DNA of 64,000 nt, taken from positions 165,714,522 through 165,778,521 of the forward strand of contig NC_073695.1 of assembly GCF_029784165.1 (NCBI RefSeq), in the 5' to 3' direction. The position numbers and the translations under genes are program-made. This document shows, in pieces, positions 1 to 12,700 of the stretch (the first letter of the stretch is position 1; the number at the start of each line of letters is the position of its first letter). The notes under the pieces are model-generated. The model saw only the letters and a program-made list of their open reading frames with translations. It was not told the DNA's origin and searched no databases. Source of the stretch: Wyeomyia smithii. Taxonomy: Eukaryota; Arthropoda; Insecta; Diptera; Culicidae.

Positions 1-1199
1 AGCATCTAAAAATTGGTTTGTGATCGAAAAAATAAGACTCATGTACTCCAGTGATAACATTCATATTATTTGCAAAAACCACGTTAAGCTTCAATTCAGT
101 GATCGTCCTTGGTTAATTCTCTGAAAACTATCTTTTAAATTTATTTCACTCATTATTGACATTGGACTTATGATGGTATACGTTTTGTATGGCCAAATAT
201 GTATAAAGTGATAGTTAGTATAACAAAGGTTTCTGCACCACTAGGTGGATTAATTCAGGTTTTTTCAATTGTGGAAGGCGGTGTTGAAAATGTTTAGAAT
301 TTATCTCTTGAAATTGATCACTAGTCTCTCGAAATAGCTTGTATAATGATATACACTATAACTAGCATCGAATACATTATGTTTCATTAGAGTGGTTCAT
401 TTATTCGGCATAGGGTGGTTCATAATATTGTGAAAAATAAGTATAAAATTAAAAAAAGCACTTCGGCTCGTTTGATTATTGTGACGTCTTCGACAAAGCT
501 GTACATAATAATTCGGTCTTACCAAAAAATTACACTCAAAAAATTATTCGTTCAAAAGTTAGAAGAAAGATTAAAAATTAATTATTCAAAAGGGCTCATT
601 TTTTAAAAACTTGATTTTTTTTTAATAAAACCTACGAAAGATTACCGAAACAATGAAACCAGTCCGTCATATAGAAATCAAAAAAATAAGTTATCATATT
701 TTGAAAAAAAAATTATTTTCAATTATTTATTTTAAAAGGCAACTTTTTTTGGAAGGACAAAATATTATTCACAACTTTGCCGAAGACACTATGCCGTTCG
801 ACTGTAGACATATTTTTAATTTCCAATAGAGCTATGAGGAATCAAGAATATTTCTACAGTCAAAACGGTTTATTTGATTGGCATAGTGTATCTGGCAAAG
901 TTGTAAATAATAACTTTGTTCCTCCAAAAAAAAAAAATGTACCCTGTGAAAAAAAAAATAATTTAAATATATAACTTTTTTTTCTGATTTTTCCATGGCC
1001 GGTTTCGTTGTTCAGGAAAACTTTCGCAGTTTTTATAAAAAAAATCCGTTTTTTTTCAATGGGCTGTTTTCGATAATTAATTTTTAACTTTCTTTTATAT
1101 TTTTTTAAATTAGTAATTTGTTTTTATATATTTTTTTGAAAAACAAAACTATTATCTACAACTTTGCCGAAGATGTCACACCGCACACCGGCACGTTCA

Positions 1200-1441
1200 T
1201 GTTCTGATGATGTAAACTTGACAGAAAATATATGGTCGAACTGTCAAAACGACGCAAACCCAGAAAGAACGAGTCAATTGTGTTGCCTATCTGATTGAGA
1301 TCCCTATACTCTTATTATCACTGAATAACATCGATACAGTCTTTTGTTCGATTATATAAGCCAGAGCACTGTGTGTTCAATCAAGTGTTGGCAAAAGACA
1401 TTATTGTGGTAAATAAAACGAATAAATTGTCTGGTACAACA
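1200..1441 (+). mobile_element. Candidate solo LTR
   Basis: This 242-bp stretch starts TGTT and ends AACA, the usual complementary LTR termini. It contains a TATA-like box (GATTATATAAGCC near 1350) and two AATAAA signals about 70 bp further on, in the order expected for U3-R-U5. No matching target duplication (GTTCA versus TTCGA) and no internal retroelement sequence is seen. It could be a solo LTR of a Copia-like element or a chance promoter-like segment. Confidence 0.35.
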
Positions 1442-1746
1442 TTCGAAAGACGAGTGCAAGTGTCTTAGAGAGTAGATTTTTCAAACAAAGTAATAACTTA
1501 TTCCATCAGTTTCCACCGTTTCATTTAAAAGTTTAAGACACTTGGAATCGAAAACATTTTTCAAATATTAAAATTCCATGTACCTACCACCCGTGTGTGA
1601 TTTTGCAAATGACATGAAGGCATTCAACATTTTCCACGAGACACAATCTTAATTTTGGTTGAGATATTTTTTTTTTGCACAGAGTAGTTTGATACATTTT
1701 GTAAATTTGTTTTGTAATGTTTTGCCATTTTACATATAATTTTTCC

Positions 1747-2083
1747 AATTGGGTCCTAAAGCTATACCAGTTTTTATACATCATTTGAAAAAGCCCCGTT
1801 TTCTGAACAAAACGTGATTTTTTAAAAATGTTTATCATTTTCCTTCGATTTTTAAATGAAAAATGAAAGAACTGCTCGAAAGGTCTTGGATGACGTTTCG
1901 CCCATGTACGGTATATGAGAGAACTGTCATTTTAGGCATTTCGAGCAGTTTTTTATTCTTCATTTAAAAATCGAAGGAAAACGGTAAGCATTCTTTAAAA
2001 TCACGTTTTGCTCAGAAAGTTGCACTCTTCCAGCTGATATATAAAAATCAGAAAACCGTTTAAAACTTTAGAACCCCATTCAA
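1747..2083. mobile_element. Palindromic MITE, family M1, copy 1
   Basis: The arms CTGCTCGAAAGG/CATTTCGAGCAG and CCTTCGATTTTTAAATGAA with its complement pair almost throughout, around a centre near 1905. Both arms share the block CAAAACGTGATTTT. Related copies lie at 29448-29779 (complete) and 52171-52316 (one arm). There is no coding capacity. The family is not one I can name. Confidence 0.7.
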
Positions 2084-2365
2084 CATTACCACCCTAACGA
2101 CAATGATATAACAAATATTATATTTTCAGGAATTTTTCTATTGGTATTCAGTGAAAAGTAATTTTTTCCATTTTATACTCATTTTTACACAATATTATGA
2201 ACCACCCTATGTCGAATAAATGAACCGCCCTAATGAAACATAATGTATTCGATGCTAGTTATAGTGTATATCATTATGCAAGCTATTTCGAGAGACTAGT
2301 GATCAATTTCAAAAGATAAATTCTAAACATTTTGAACTCCGCCTACCACAATTAAAAAAACGACT

Positions 2366-3649
2366 AAGTCCCAGAGACTAGAGAGTAAATTTTCGCAAAA
2401 ATTTTTTTTTTCAGATGACACCAATTCTCGACGTTTTTAAGTCATTTGGCATCAAAAAAAAAATTCGAAAACCGAAATTTCACGTACCCCCACTTGGGTG
2501 ATTTTTCGGTTTTCTAAACAGCCAAACTTCAATCGCTTTGCGCCACCCCATTTTAAGTCCGATTGAGCTGAAATTTTGCACAGGGTGTTTTTTCGAGCAG
2601 GTGAACATTTTGTATAGGTTTTTTTTTTTTGAAATTTTCTGGTCACTTTTTTTCCATACGATTATTGGCGCCCTAATAATCACGTACACCTGCTAAAATT
2701 ATATTGTAGCAATAAGATTACAAAGTATATACATTTCTGTCACAATAGTGAAGGGAAAGGACTGACAATACTGAAATTCAAAACTGAAGATTTAGACTGT
2801 GACTTTTAAAACAACTAGTACCGTAAAAATTTGCTCATCAGCTTCCGAGAAGCAGGTGAATAGGTGAACAAGAAATACGCGCCTCTTTAGGCTGTCGTTT
2901 GTAATTTATATTAGTAATACAGTGTACTAAATCATAAAAGAAACGCAATCATTTCTTGCTGCTTTATTTTGTATCTTGAAAACTTTTACTTGCAACCGTT
3001 CATGTTGGTCAGGTAATTGCAAAATTATGAATTTTCCAAATCTGCCATATGAACAAAATGATGGTTTTTAAACCTCTCAAATACACCAATTCTAATGAGG
3101 GAATAAAAAAAAGTACCAATTTCAAAATTTCTCGGAAGGATGCAATCTCATCGACTATATTCAATGTAAGTAAATACTACGTTTTTCTATTATGTACAAT
3201 TTTGTATACGCGCCATCAAAAATACTTAGCAAAAATTATTACTTCATGATTTTGGTGTTATCTACATTATATATTCAGATACTACTACTAGCGTCTGCTA
3301 GCGTAGTGAACGGCTAGGTCAATGCTATCAATCTGCTTGTAATGATTCTAATGATGGTGATAAAATGATTTAGCAACTATTACCCGAACCGGTGTTTGAG
3401 CAGTAGTGACAGGGAGGTGAGCCCCGCTTATGTATCAGATAATCATCGCTGAATATAGGTACGCAACGCACCGTTCACTTCCCATACGTGCTGAATAAGA
3501 CCAGATACGTTTGAGTGGCTGGCATTCTACTGGCAACCGCGTGTGAGGTTACACGATATCTTCCAAGAGATCCAGAGTGCGTGTTTCAATATTGTGCATT
3601 ACCCACTGAACCTAACACAGAAGAAAGGTTTAAATCGCGTATACTAAAC
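2366..3649. other. Upstream region of the CRAL-TRIO gene, no gene recognised
   Basis: No conserved ORF is seen. The last about 200 bases before the ATG at 3650 presumably hold the promoter and 5' UTR of the CRAL-TRIO gene, but I see no convincing TATA box. The frame of exon 1 is open back to a TGA at 3512-3514 without another ATG. Confidence 0.4.
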
Positions 3650-3773
3650 ATGGGAAAACTGCAGCTGGCAGATGTTGAAAATGAGTACAAAAAATTTCCG
3701 GAGCTCAAACGCGAGGATGTGCAGAAGATTCGTGAATGGATGGAAAAGCAGCCCCATCTACCCAAAATTACTG
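3650..3773 (+). CDS. CRAL-TRIO gene, exon 1
   Basis: This exon encodes 41 residues beginning MGKLQLADVENEYKK and ending HLPKIT plus one base of the next codon. The ATG at 3650 has a good insect start context (A at -3, G at +4) and is the only ATG in the open frame. The donor is GTAGGT at 3774. The phase fits exon 2 at 22333 (G|AT gives Asp) and equally the second cassette at 50725 (G|AG gives Glu). Confidence 0.88.
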
Positions 3774-6700
3774 GTAGGTTGATAGTAACAGAATTAGTAC
3801 TAATTTTAAAAACTTAGCACTGTAGATGTAGAGTCGTTTTCGTTTTTCGTTTCATTGGCTGAAGTTTTCCCCTTTGCTTATGTAATGTGTATATGGATTT
3901 AACTTACTTCATATTAGTAAAAAAATTGTCATACAACTATTGTTCTATATGTAATTTTCTATACTGCGTATGATCTATACTGTATTTCCTCATTACATCT
4001 GTATACTGTCAATGATATCAAACATAACTACGTGTTTCGCGGTATTTTTTTAGTCGGTACAACTTTTCGTTCACATTTTTCTTAGTTAACCCAATAGAGG
4101 AAATTCAATTATCGCATGCACAATTTTAATTTCCCCCCCATACTAGACGGTTTCAATAAAATTTTTTTCGGCACGTTTTAAATGCTAACGAGTGCCTCAA
4201 TATTTTAAAGTATACCTAACCGGAAAAAGTTCAGATCCTATCGAATAACGACGCGCGATGTTTTTATCAAGCTAGAGATAAGCTGCATGCATTCTTAAAC
4301 ACAAGTTTAATCGTTCGACGCTTTTCGCTGCTGTTTTTATGCCAGTTACTTAGTAACTTTGCTGATGTTTTAGTATTTTGCTAATTAGACTTGTTTGTTC
4401 ATATTCAAAGCCAAGCAGTTTTATAGCATTATTTCGCGGAGCTCACTAATTGCAGATCTGTACATAAGCTGAACGTGATTTGTGTTATATACATTGATGA
4501 TCGAGTCAGGGTGATTCACATTTAATGACTCCAATGTTCAACGGGGAGCAATTGTAGTTGCCTTATAATTGCATTTTCATTTATACCCTAGTTTACTGAA
4601 AAATCTTCAAAAAAAAAAAAAGAAACGTTTGCAGAGTAGTTTCATTTAGGATAACAATTTTGAATAACAGGCAATAAATATGTTGTTGCATTTCAGACAA
4701 GACTTAAACAAGAGATGACTAGAACAAGATACTTGACTCTTGCAGAATTCATTGGACATGATTGTCGCTGCGCGCAAGCAAAAGTCGAACTAATTTATAC
4801 ACTGTTAATATGATATAGAATATGACTTAACGTCAAAAGCAACTGACGACAAGACCAAGACATGACTGCTGAAACAATTTTTTCAGTATCCATGTGGACG
4901 ACTTTACGGTGCTGCCATCTGAAAAATGATAATAACGTGTACGAATGTTTAGTTTTCAAACATGAAACTTTCCGGAAAAATAAAGAATTATCGGCGCATC
5001 ATTTAAAATTGAGCGTACCATCAGAACTTCCTGATAACCGCTATGAGCACGCTCTACAGCCAAATTTTACCACTCTTGCCGAGGTTAATAAAGCAAAAAT
5101 CGGGTATCCCGGTGAATCTGATAATATGCACAATGGTTCTGAAACCTGGTTTGCGACATATAAAACTTTAAGTTTTGGTAGAATGAGACCTGAAAATAAA
5201 TAATTCCTCAATATAAAGTCCCACTCTGACAGTCAACTTCACACTTTTCTTTCGTACTTTGAAGTGCAAAAAATATGGCAATAGCATTAAGTGCAAAAAA
5301 TGACAATATCATTGATCTGCATGTTATCTTAAGCGTTGAGCTGACTAGTGATGGGAAACTTATCGATACTTATCGATAATATCGATAAACGCCGGTCATC
5401 GATATTATCGTTAATTTTTTGACGTTAACGTTAAGGAAACCCAAAAGAGACCTCTCCTACCCTACCCCAGGAGTTGCTTTTGCCGCTAGGTATTTGTTGG
5501 GTGCTGCTATTCGACAAGATTTAGCATTGTTGCGGGTGGTGTAAAGGTTCGTGTAACTTAGTACTAGAGAACTTTAAAAAAATATCCAAACTTTTTGCAC
5601 CATCTCATAAAAAACAATGATACGAAATTGTAATAAAATGCATTTTCTATGGCTTGCCAACTCTTATAATATCATAGACATGCATAGCGGCAGTCTATTG
5701 GTGATTCTCTGGTAATTGTTTAGTTTAACTAGGAACTGTTTAAGTTTAAAGTATCTGTTACCCAACAAACAATTTTTAGTTCCACTAAAAAACCAAATCA
5801 ACGAAATTGTTGCGCCAAAAAAGTATCCTGATTTATACAGGGGGTAGACAAAATAATTGAGATAAATAAAATTCTCTCGAATTTTAAATGGCCAGAACTT
5901 TACGAAAAATGGATCAATTTTGATAACCGGTTTCATTTCACTGGAAAACAGTTTTATATTAGTATTACTTGGGAACTTGGTGTGACCAACCTACACCGAA
6001 AATGTTTCGGACTCAAGAGTGTGTGTCAAAGTGTACATTTTTGCAACGCATAGAACGTATTAGGCAACTAAATTGTCTATCTAAAATACTTCATTTGAAA
6101 AAATCTGAGATCACCGATCTTTTCTTAAAGCATTTTTTGTTTTTAAAATTATATTTTTTTCAGAGTAGAGATCTTTAACTCATTTTTTATATTTTTGAAG
6201 GAAAGTTCAGATAATTTTTACTAAGATATATTGTTTCATAAGAAAAAAGTTCAAATACAGTTAGGTTTTCTTGCGCGGGGGATACATGCCTCGTGAAAAA
6301 ACCATGTTAATTCAGAAATCCGCTTGAAAAACCGCTTTAATTCAAAAATTCGCGTAAAAAACCACGTCAATTTAAATCTGCTTAAATAACCTTTTAGAGA
6401 AAATCCGCGTGAAAATAAGCTGACCTTTTTAAATGTTAATCCAGATAAATTTTCAAACGCAAGTTTGCAAAGTTGCTTGGTTTAATAAGACCTACACACC
6501 CACAATGTTCGATTGAATTCTGCTAGAATGCTGCAAGCTCAAAGGAAATTAGTACCCAACAGGGAAAAAACCGCCAAAATCAACACCCATACTTAATAAA
6601 TTCATACCTCGATGATTCCTTGGCGAATTTTCAATCTTTGGCTACAAATGAACCCGAAATAAATTCTGATTTATTGACAACATATAAACTTAAGTGAAAC

Positions 6701-9700
6701 AGAATGTCAGAAAAAGTTCTGCGCGTTGCAAAAATGTACACTTTGGCACACACTCCGGAAATCCGAAACATTTTCAGTGACCCTTGGTCACGTCCAGTTC
6801 TCAAGTAATACTAGGAAACTAGGACAGTTTTCCAGTAAAATGAAACCTGTTTTGTCAGAATTGATTCATTTTTCGTGAAGTTTTGGCCATTTAAAAATTG
6901 ACAGAATTTTGCCTGCTTCAATTATTTCCCTTATTATACAACCTTCAAAACGAACTTCGGCTTGAAACTACTTCGTAGAAAGCACTCCCGGCATAAAACC
7001 CGAAGACTTTGTGAACGCCGGGTATGCCGGTTCTGGCAGCTACAACATCTTGACACTATTGGCCAACGATCAGAGCATCGTAAAGAGCCCGGTTCCGGAC
7101 GGCAAACGACCCTGAGCGACAAGAAGCTTCAAAGGATGCTGAAGAGGAAGACCGAGAGGAAAAGTCGCTGCGTGCACTTGGCCGAGAGGTTGGTGCATGC
7201 TCTAAACAGTGTGGAGAACATGGACATACATGCAGGAAGTGGCAGTCCCGTCCACTGGTCTCGGAGCTGCAGACAATGACGCAGCAACAGCGGTTGAATA
7301 AGATGGTCAAGTCAATTTTCCCGGTGAATCGCGACGCGGCAGTGGTATTGGACGACTAGACCTATCTCACCATGGATGGCAACGACTAGCAGGGCTCTTC
7401 GTGTTTTACCTCCCCCACGGAGGAAGTGAGCACCGAGGTAAAGTTTATTTCACAGACCAAGTTCCCCAAGAAGGTGCGGCTTTGGCTGACAATCAGTGAG
7501 AAAGGTATTTCAAAGTTGCTCTTCTTTCGCTCCGGGCTGGCCGTGAATGGGGAAATTTATAGTACGAAGTGCCTGACAGAAGTTGCGTCCTTCATCCAGA
7601 AATACCATAAGCGCGAAGACACGGTGTTCTGGCTAGATTTGACGTCGGCCAACTACTCGAAGCGATCGTTGGAGGAGATGGAGCGGCTGAATATCGATGT
7701 GGTACTGAAGTCGGCGAATCCGCCCAATGTCCCCCATCTCCCTTGTAGGAGCCTATGACCACTGCTACCATTAGCTAGGTACCCTAGTAACAATTTTGGT
7801 TTTATCAAAGTTTTATAGCGTCTAATACAGCAAAAACAGCGCTATAAAACTTTGATAAAACCAGTATTGTTACTTGGGTATATTGTCCCCCATCTGCTTC
7901 CCATCGAAAATTTCTGGACAAACTTGAAGCGCAAGATCTATTCCAACAATTTTGTCGCGAAAACGGAGGAGGCATTAATAACAAAAAAAACGAAGAAAGA
8001 GCTAAAAAACACGGCTACACGCATGTTTTCGTCCGCCATGGCGAATGTTCCGGTTAACTGCCGGAAGGCTGCACGCAAGGACGTAATATTTTTTTGTGAG
8101 GAAGCTAACATGATAACCTTCCACGGGAAATTCATCCAACTCAGTTATCTGTCTTAGTTTTTTTTTCATCACCATCTGAAATAGTTTTTTTCCATCACCA
8201 TCTGAAAAAAAAAATTTTACCGCAAACGTTAGCTGTCAAATTATCGATACTTATCGATAATATCGATAAAAGCCCCGAAATTATCGATTGTTATCGATGT
8301 CGGTTTTGGGCGATATTTCCCATCACTAGAGCTGACCATACTGCTACATTTTTTTCATATACAATCTTGAACAGCTCAACGATCGATGACGGTCTATGCA
8401 CGATAAATCGGTTTTGCTCATAGTGACAATTTTATGAGAATTTAAGTCATCAGATGGCAGTGTTGGAAATCAGTCGTGTTCAAAAATGTATGAAAAATAT
8501 GGAAGTTAGGTATCTTGTTCTAGTTATCTTTGCTTAAACCAAACTCTGTCGAATAAATGTTGTGGCGCTACGATTTCAACACTGACAACATTTCTGCAAA
8601 ATCTTTTTTTATGTGAATACAGCGCTTTTGTATCGTGCTTTGTTAAATTGCAACCAAACCGAAGTAAGCAACATTTTTTGAAAAATGTGTTACCAACACA
8701 AATGGATGTGGAAATTATTAATTTATCTTTCATCAAAATAAGAAATCGACAGTTTATAATAATATTATAACGAAAATTCTCTTGGGAGGTTGCAGAAAAT
8801 ACACGGGAATATCAATTATTCACCACCAGTTGGTTCGTTTTGGTTACGCAGACCATTTTTTATCAAGCATGTCTTACAGTTGTATGTGTATCATAAACAA
8901 ATTGATGGTATTGACTTCATCGAATCATAACCACTCACTCTATGGGTATTCATGTCGAGCTCGTATACAAATACCCAGCCGTAAAAATACTCACCTCCAT
9001 TGGCGAGTAATGGAAGATACACAGCTTACGGCTGAGTATTTGTATACGAGCTCGATGTGAAGGCCCCTTCTATTTTAAAACAGTTTATGGTTAAAACAGC
9101 ACGACAGGGAAAAGGAGGCTTACATCACCAGTGCAGAAATCATAGTAGTTTTTTTCACTTTTTCATTTGTGTTTTTTCACAATTTCATTTGTAAATATTT
9201 TCCGTGAAACTACTGATGTTGTGCGCTTTTGAACATGTCATAGATCATTGCACACGAAAAATAACCTCACTTTTCTGACACTTCCCATGGGTTTGTTTAC
9301 AGGGTGTTCCATTCACTTTTCATGTGATAGGAGTAAAAATGAATGATTCGAGTACGAAAAAGATGGAAAAACTCTCCGCCTATGCGAATTCATTACTGTG
9401 ATCTTTTAGTTTATTCTTGGAAACGCAATTTTTAACAAGACACTTCCGCATTTTTATTTGAGCCGAAAATTTTACTATGTAAACAAACCCGCGACAACTG
9501 TCAAATCTCTTTCTTCTTCCTGTTTTGTGACGTCATCGTGCAATGATGTATTGCGATAAGAGATACATTTTCATTTACATATGAATTGAGTGCCACAAAT
9601 AGTCATCGTGTTTTAGGTAATGTTTATGATGAGCATGCTTTAGCTGAGCTGTCGTTCGCAAAGCGGTGTGCGCCGTTTAAAAGTAGAAATTTTGATTTGA

Positions 9701-12700
9701 CAGGTAAAGAACATCCCGAATAGCTTTAAAAGTTCTAAGATGTACAATTGGTGACATTTGTCGATAAAACCCCGTGTCAAACATTTGTAGAGCTGTACGA
9801 AATTCTAAGATTTTACTTATCGATGGTTGTAAAATTTTATAAAGCCATCGAAATGGCATAAAAGCTAACGGGTGACTAAAAATTTGGAATTTTTTTCAAC
9901 TGCTGTCAAAAAAGGTGGATGAACTTAAAGAAAAACTCATTTATTTCTCATGAAGATACATTCTTTATAAACTAACAAAAAATATTGAACATTTGAGAAA
10001 GGTTCGTTACCGGCCTTTTGACGAAGCGTTCCCTTGTAGAAGACTGAACCACTGCGACCATTTTTTGATCTATTGTGGTATGCTTCAACTTACTCTAAGT
10101 GCGTACGAGCAGGTACATCACTATTTGGCGAGTTGATGTCCTTGCTACATTGCACATTGGGCAACGCACTTCGTATGAAGTTCATTACCTCACCGAAACT
10201 TTCCCTCCCAATTTGTTGTCCTTTGTGTGAGAAGAGTCACCACAAATCATGCATTTTGTTTTCATATGACAGTTACGAGTACCATGCCCATAGGCTTGAC
10301 AATTCCGGCATTGCGTGAGATTATGGATGCCTCTTAGTCTCTTAAAGTTTTCCCACTTTATTCGCACGTTGAAAAAAACATGTGCCTTTTCTAAAAAATT
10401 CAAATTACTTACATTGGTACGATCAATATGTACCAAGTAATTTTCCTGGTGTATTCCAGTATTATTAATTTTTGCGTTTGATTTACGTTTCATCAAAATT
10501 GCTTGGTTGGGGGAAAAACCAAATAATTCTGTCAAACAATCTTTAATTTTATCAATAGTTTGATCATTTGAAAGACCTTTCAAAACAGCATTAAACGGTC
10601 TCTCGTTTTTGGCATCATAGGTATAAAATTTGTACATCTTTTCAGTCAAATACTGTATTAGATGTTTATGGCCTTCAGAAGATTCGGCCAAAATACGAAT
10701 TTCGCCTCGATGGCCTATTTGAAAATTAACGTTTACATCAGAAAGAAACGATGAAAGTTCTGAACGAAAAGCTTTAAAATTTGCAACTATCACCACAATA
10801 GGTGGAACTTTGGCTTTCTTCATACCGGCATTTTGCTCAAATTAAGAAGCTACAGCCTTCAAGTCCGCTTTTCGGATGCATCTCTCGATTTTTACAATCA
10901 ACCGTTCGTAATTCGTTTTTTCGCGAAAGTATTTTTTTACTGCAAATACTACTTGCTTTACTACTTTTTCCTCGATAGTACTCTAGTAAAACGTGGTAAG
11001 TGTATCTTTAAAGCTGAAACAAACTGATCATGCGACTTCGACGGAATATCCATAGGCTAAAGTATGATACTACATTCAGATGAAAAGAAGGGACATAGAT
11101 TTTTGTTATTATCCAGCAGGTAAATGTATGAGATAATGTTTCCGTAAACGTCGACATATGAAAAGTTGGAGAGGCTTTTAGACCAGAATCTACGCTCTAG
11201 TTGAATTTCAAAAACGTGTATGGGCGAAAGTTCATGAAGATAGGGCAGGTCAACTCTGTGTGGTTTATGTGTGTACATGTGTCATCGGGTTCTTCAAATA
11301 AATAGTGAACACGAGACTTCAGTAAATTTAACCAGAATCAGTGTCGGTTTTTGGGAGATTTAGATTATGTCTACTCATACAGGCACTCTAAATAACCAAG
11401 TTTTTGTTGAAAAAAAAGCCCAAGATAACATTCCTTTACGCTGCAATGAACAAACATGTACATTAAACTAAAATAGAACACCGTGCAACTTGCAAAGCTA
11501 ACACGTCAAAGCCTCGCTGCTACTGATGAAGGGGTCAGTCCAGAATACCTTGTCATTAACGTACCCTGGGTTTTGACAGCAGTTAGGTTGCTTCCAGGTC
11601 AAAACGAGGTGAGCTGGTGGAATATAGAAATTTTTTTTTCTTCATAGAATAAAGAAATTCGCTATAAGTAATCTGTGATCAACTGTTCCAACGGTGATCA
11701 AGAAAAGAATTTTTGCATCGAATAGTAACTGATGACGAAAGTTTGTGCTGTGCATATGGAACGACCAGCTATACATAATTTAATATCAGCCGCTCTGATT
11801 GGGTAAATACGTCATTGGAACCTCTGCAGACGTCAATTGATATGTTTATTCTGGAAACAAAGAAAAAAAAAACGTCCGCGAGCATATCGACACGATAAAG
11901 TGATTTGGCTCCATAAAAATGTCAAATATTATTTGCAAATGTGTTGAAAACTTATTCATATAGCAACTTCTCCCCCTCCCGTCATATTAACCAGGTATCA
12001 CTCCATAACTCCATTTTCATTAATTATAGAACTTAAAGCATGGTTCATATATGAAGAAAAAGAATAAAGGTATGGTTTATCAGACAAACACTTTGACAAC
12101 TTCGGAAATACCAAAAAGAGGATCGATTCATTCAGTAGGTATATCTTACGATAAAGGATTCTTCCTACGTGAGATCCGCTCTTTGGCAGAACAATGGAAA
12201 AAGGTAGTGAAAGCGATGGACTATACTTTGAGTAATCTCAGTACAGTTACATTACGCATTAACTACAATCCTTAATAGTTCATGGCGTTCACAGTTCTCT
12301 CTTAGTGACTTTGTTTGGAAAGACTAATCGATTCCCATTAAGCAACACGACAAACTCTTGGAAAAAGAAAAAAAAAACCAGAAAAAAAGCTTAGGTAGGT
12401 ACTAACATTTCACTGTCGACACTTGACTTTTCTGTTTATTGGACACAGACTTTGCAGTCTATTATTAGCATACAGGATAATTGCGAGGCTACGACCCTAT
12501 TGATAATACTAACAGTCTCTCCCGAACCAGGATTCAATAATACGATGACTGGTTTGCAGTGGTGGGCACCGCTAATCGAAAATTTAGCGACGCTAATCGC
12601 TAAGCCGCTAACTGGAAAATTTAGCTCGATAATCGCTAAACGCTAAACGCTAAACCCACATTAGCGGAACTTTCGCTAATCGCTAATCGCTAACTTTTTA

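Larger units (their letters stand above)
258..2362. repeat. Fold-back element with ~200-bp inverted arms
   Basis: Positions 258-455 reappear as the reverse complement at about 2160-2362, with roughly 90 percent agreement by eye. The left arm reads GTTTAGAATTTATCTC and the right arm GAGATAAA-like sequence in inverse order, and both contain a GGTGGTTCATAAT motif. The interior holds no long ORF. It contains a further hairpin (about 757-925, around a CAACTTTGCCGAAGAC motif), a solo-LTR-like stretch and a palindromic MITE. No target duplication was identified, so the exact ends are uncertain. Confidence 0.7.
5338..8336. mobile_element. hAT-type DNA transposon, 2983 bp, with exact 8-bp target duplication
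   Basis: The element spans 5346-8328. Its ends are TAGTGATGGGAAA and, inverted, TTTCCCATCACTA. It is flanked on both sides by GAGCTGAC (5338-5345 and 8329-8336). The 8-bp duplication and the TAGTGATGGG end are hAT hallmarks. Both subterminal regions repeat TATCGATA (5364-5410 and 8240-8300). No hAT transposase is present; the interior holds a degenerate mariner and smaller inverted repeats inserted inside it. Confidence 0.88.

Noticed and set aside
3515..3649. Upstream extension of exon 1 from a GTG at 3515
   Set aside because: The frame is open, but there is no ATG before 3650. The ATG at 3650 has a good start context and gives the family's usual N-terminus.
4862..5203. 113-codon ORF in intron 1
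   Set aside because: No recognisable family or motif, and AT-rich sequence makes frames of this size likely by chance.
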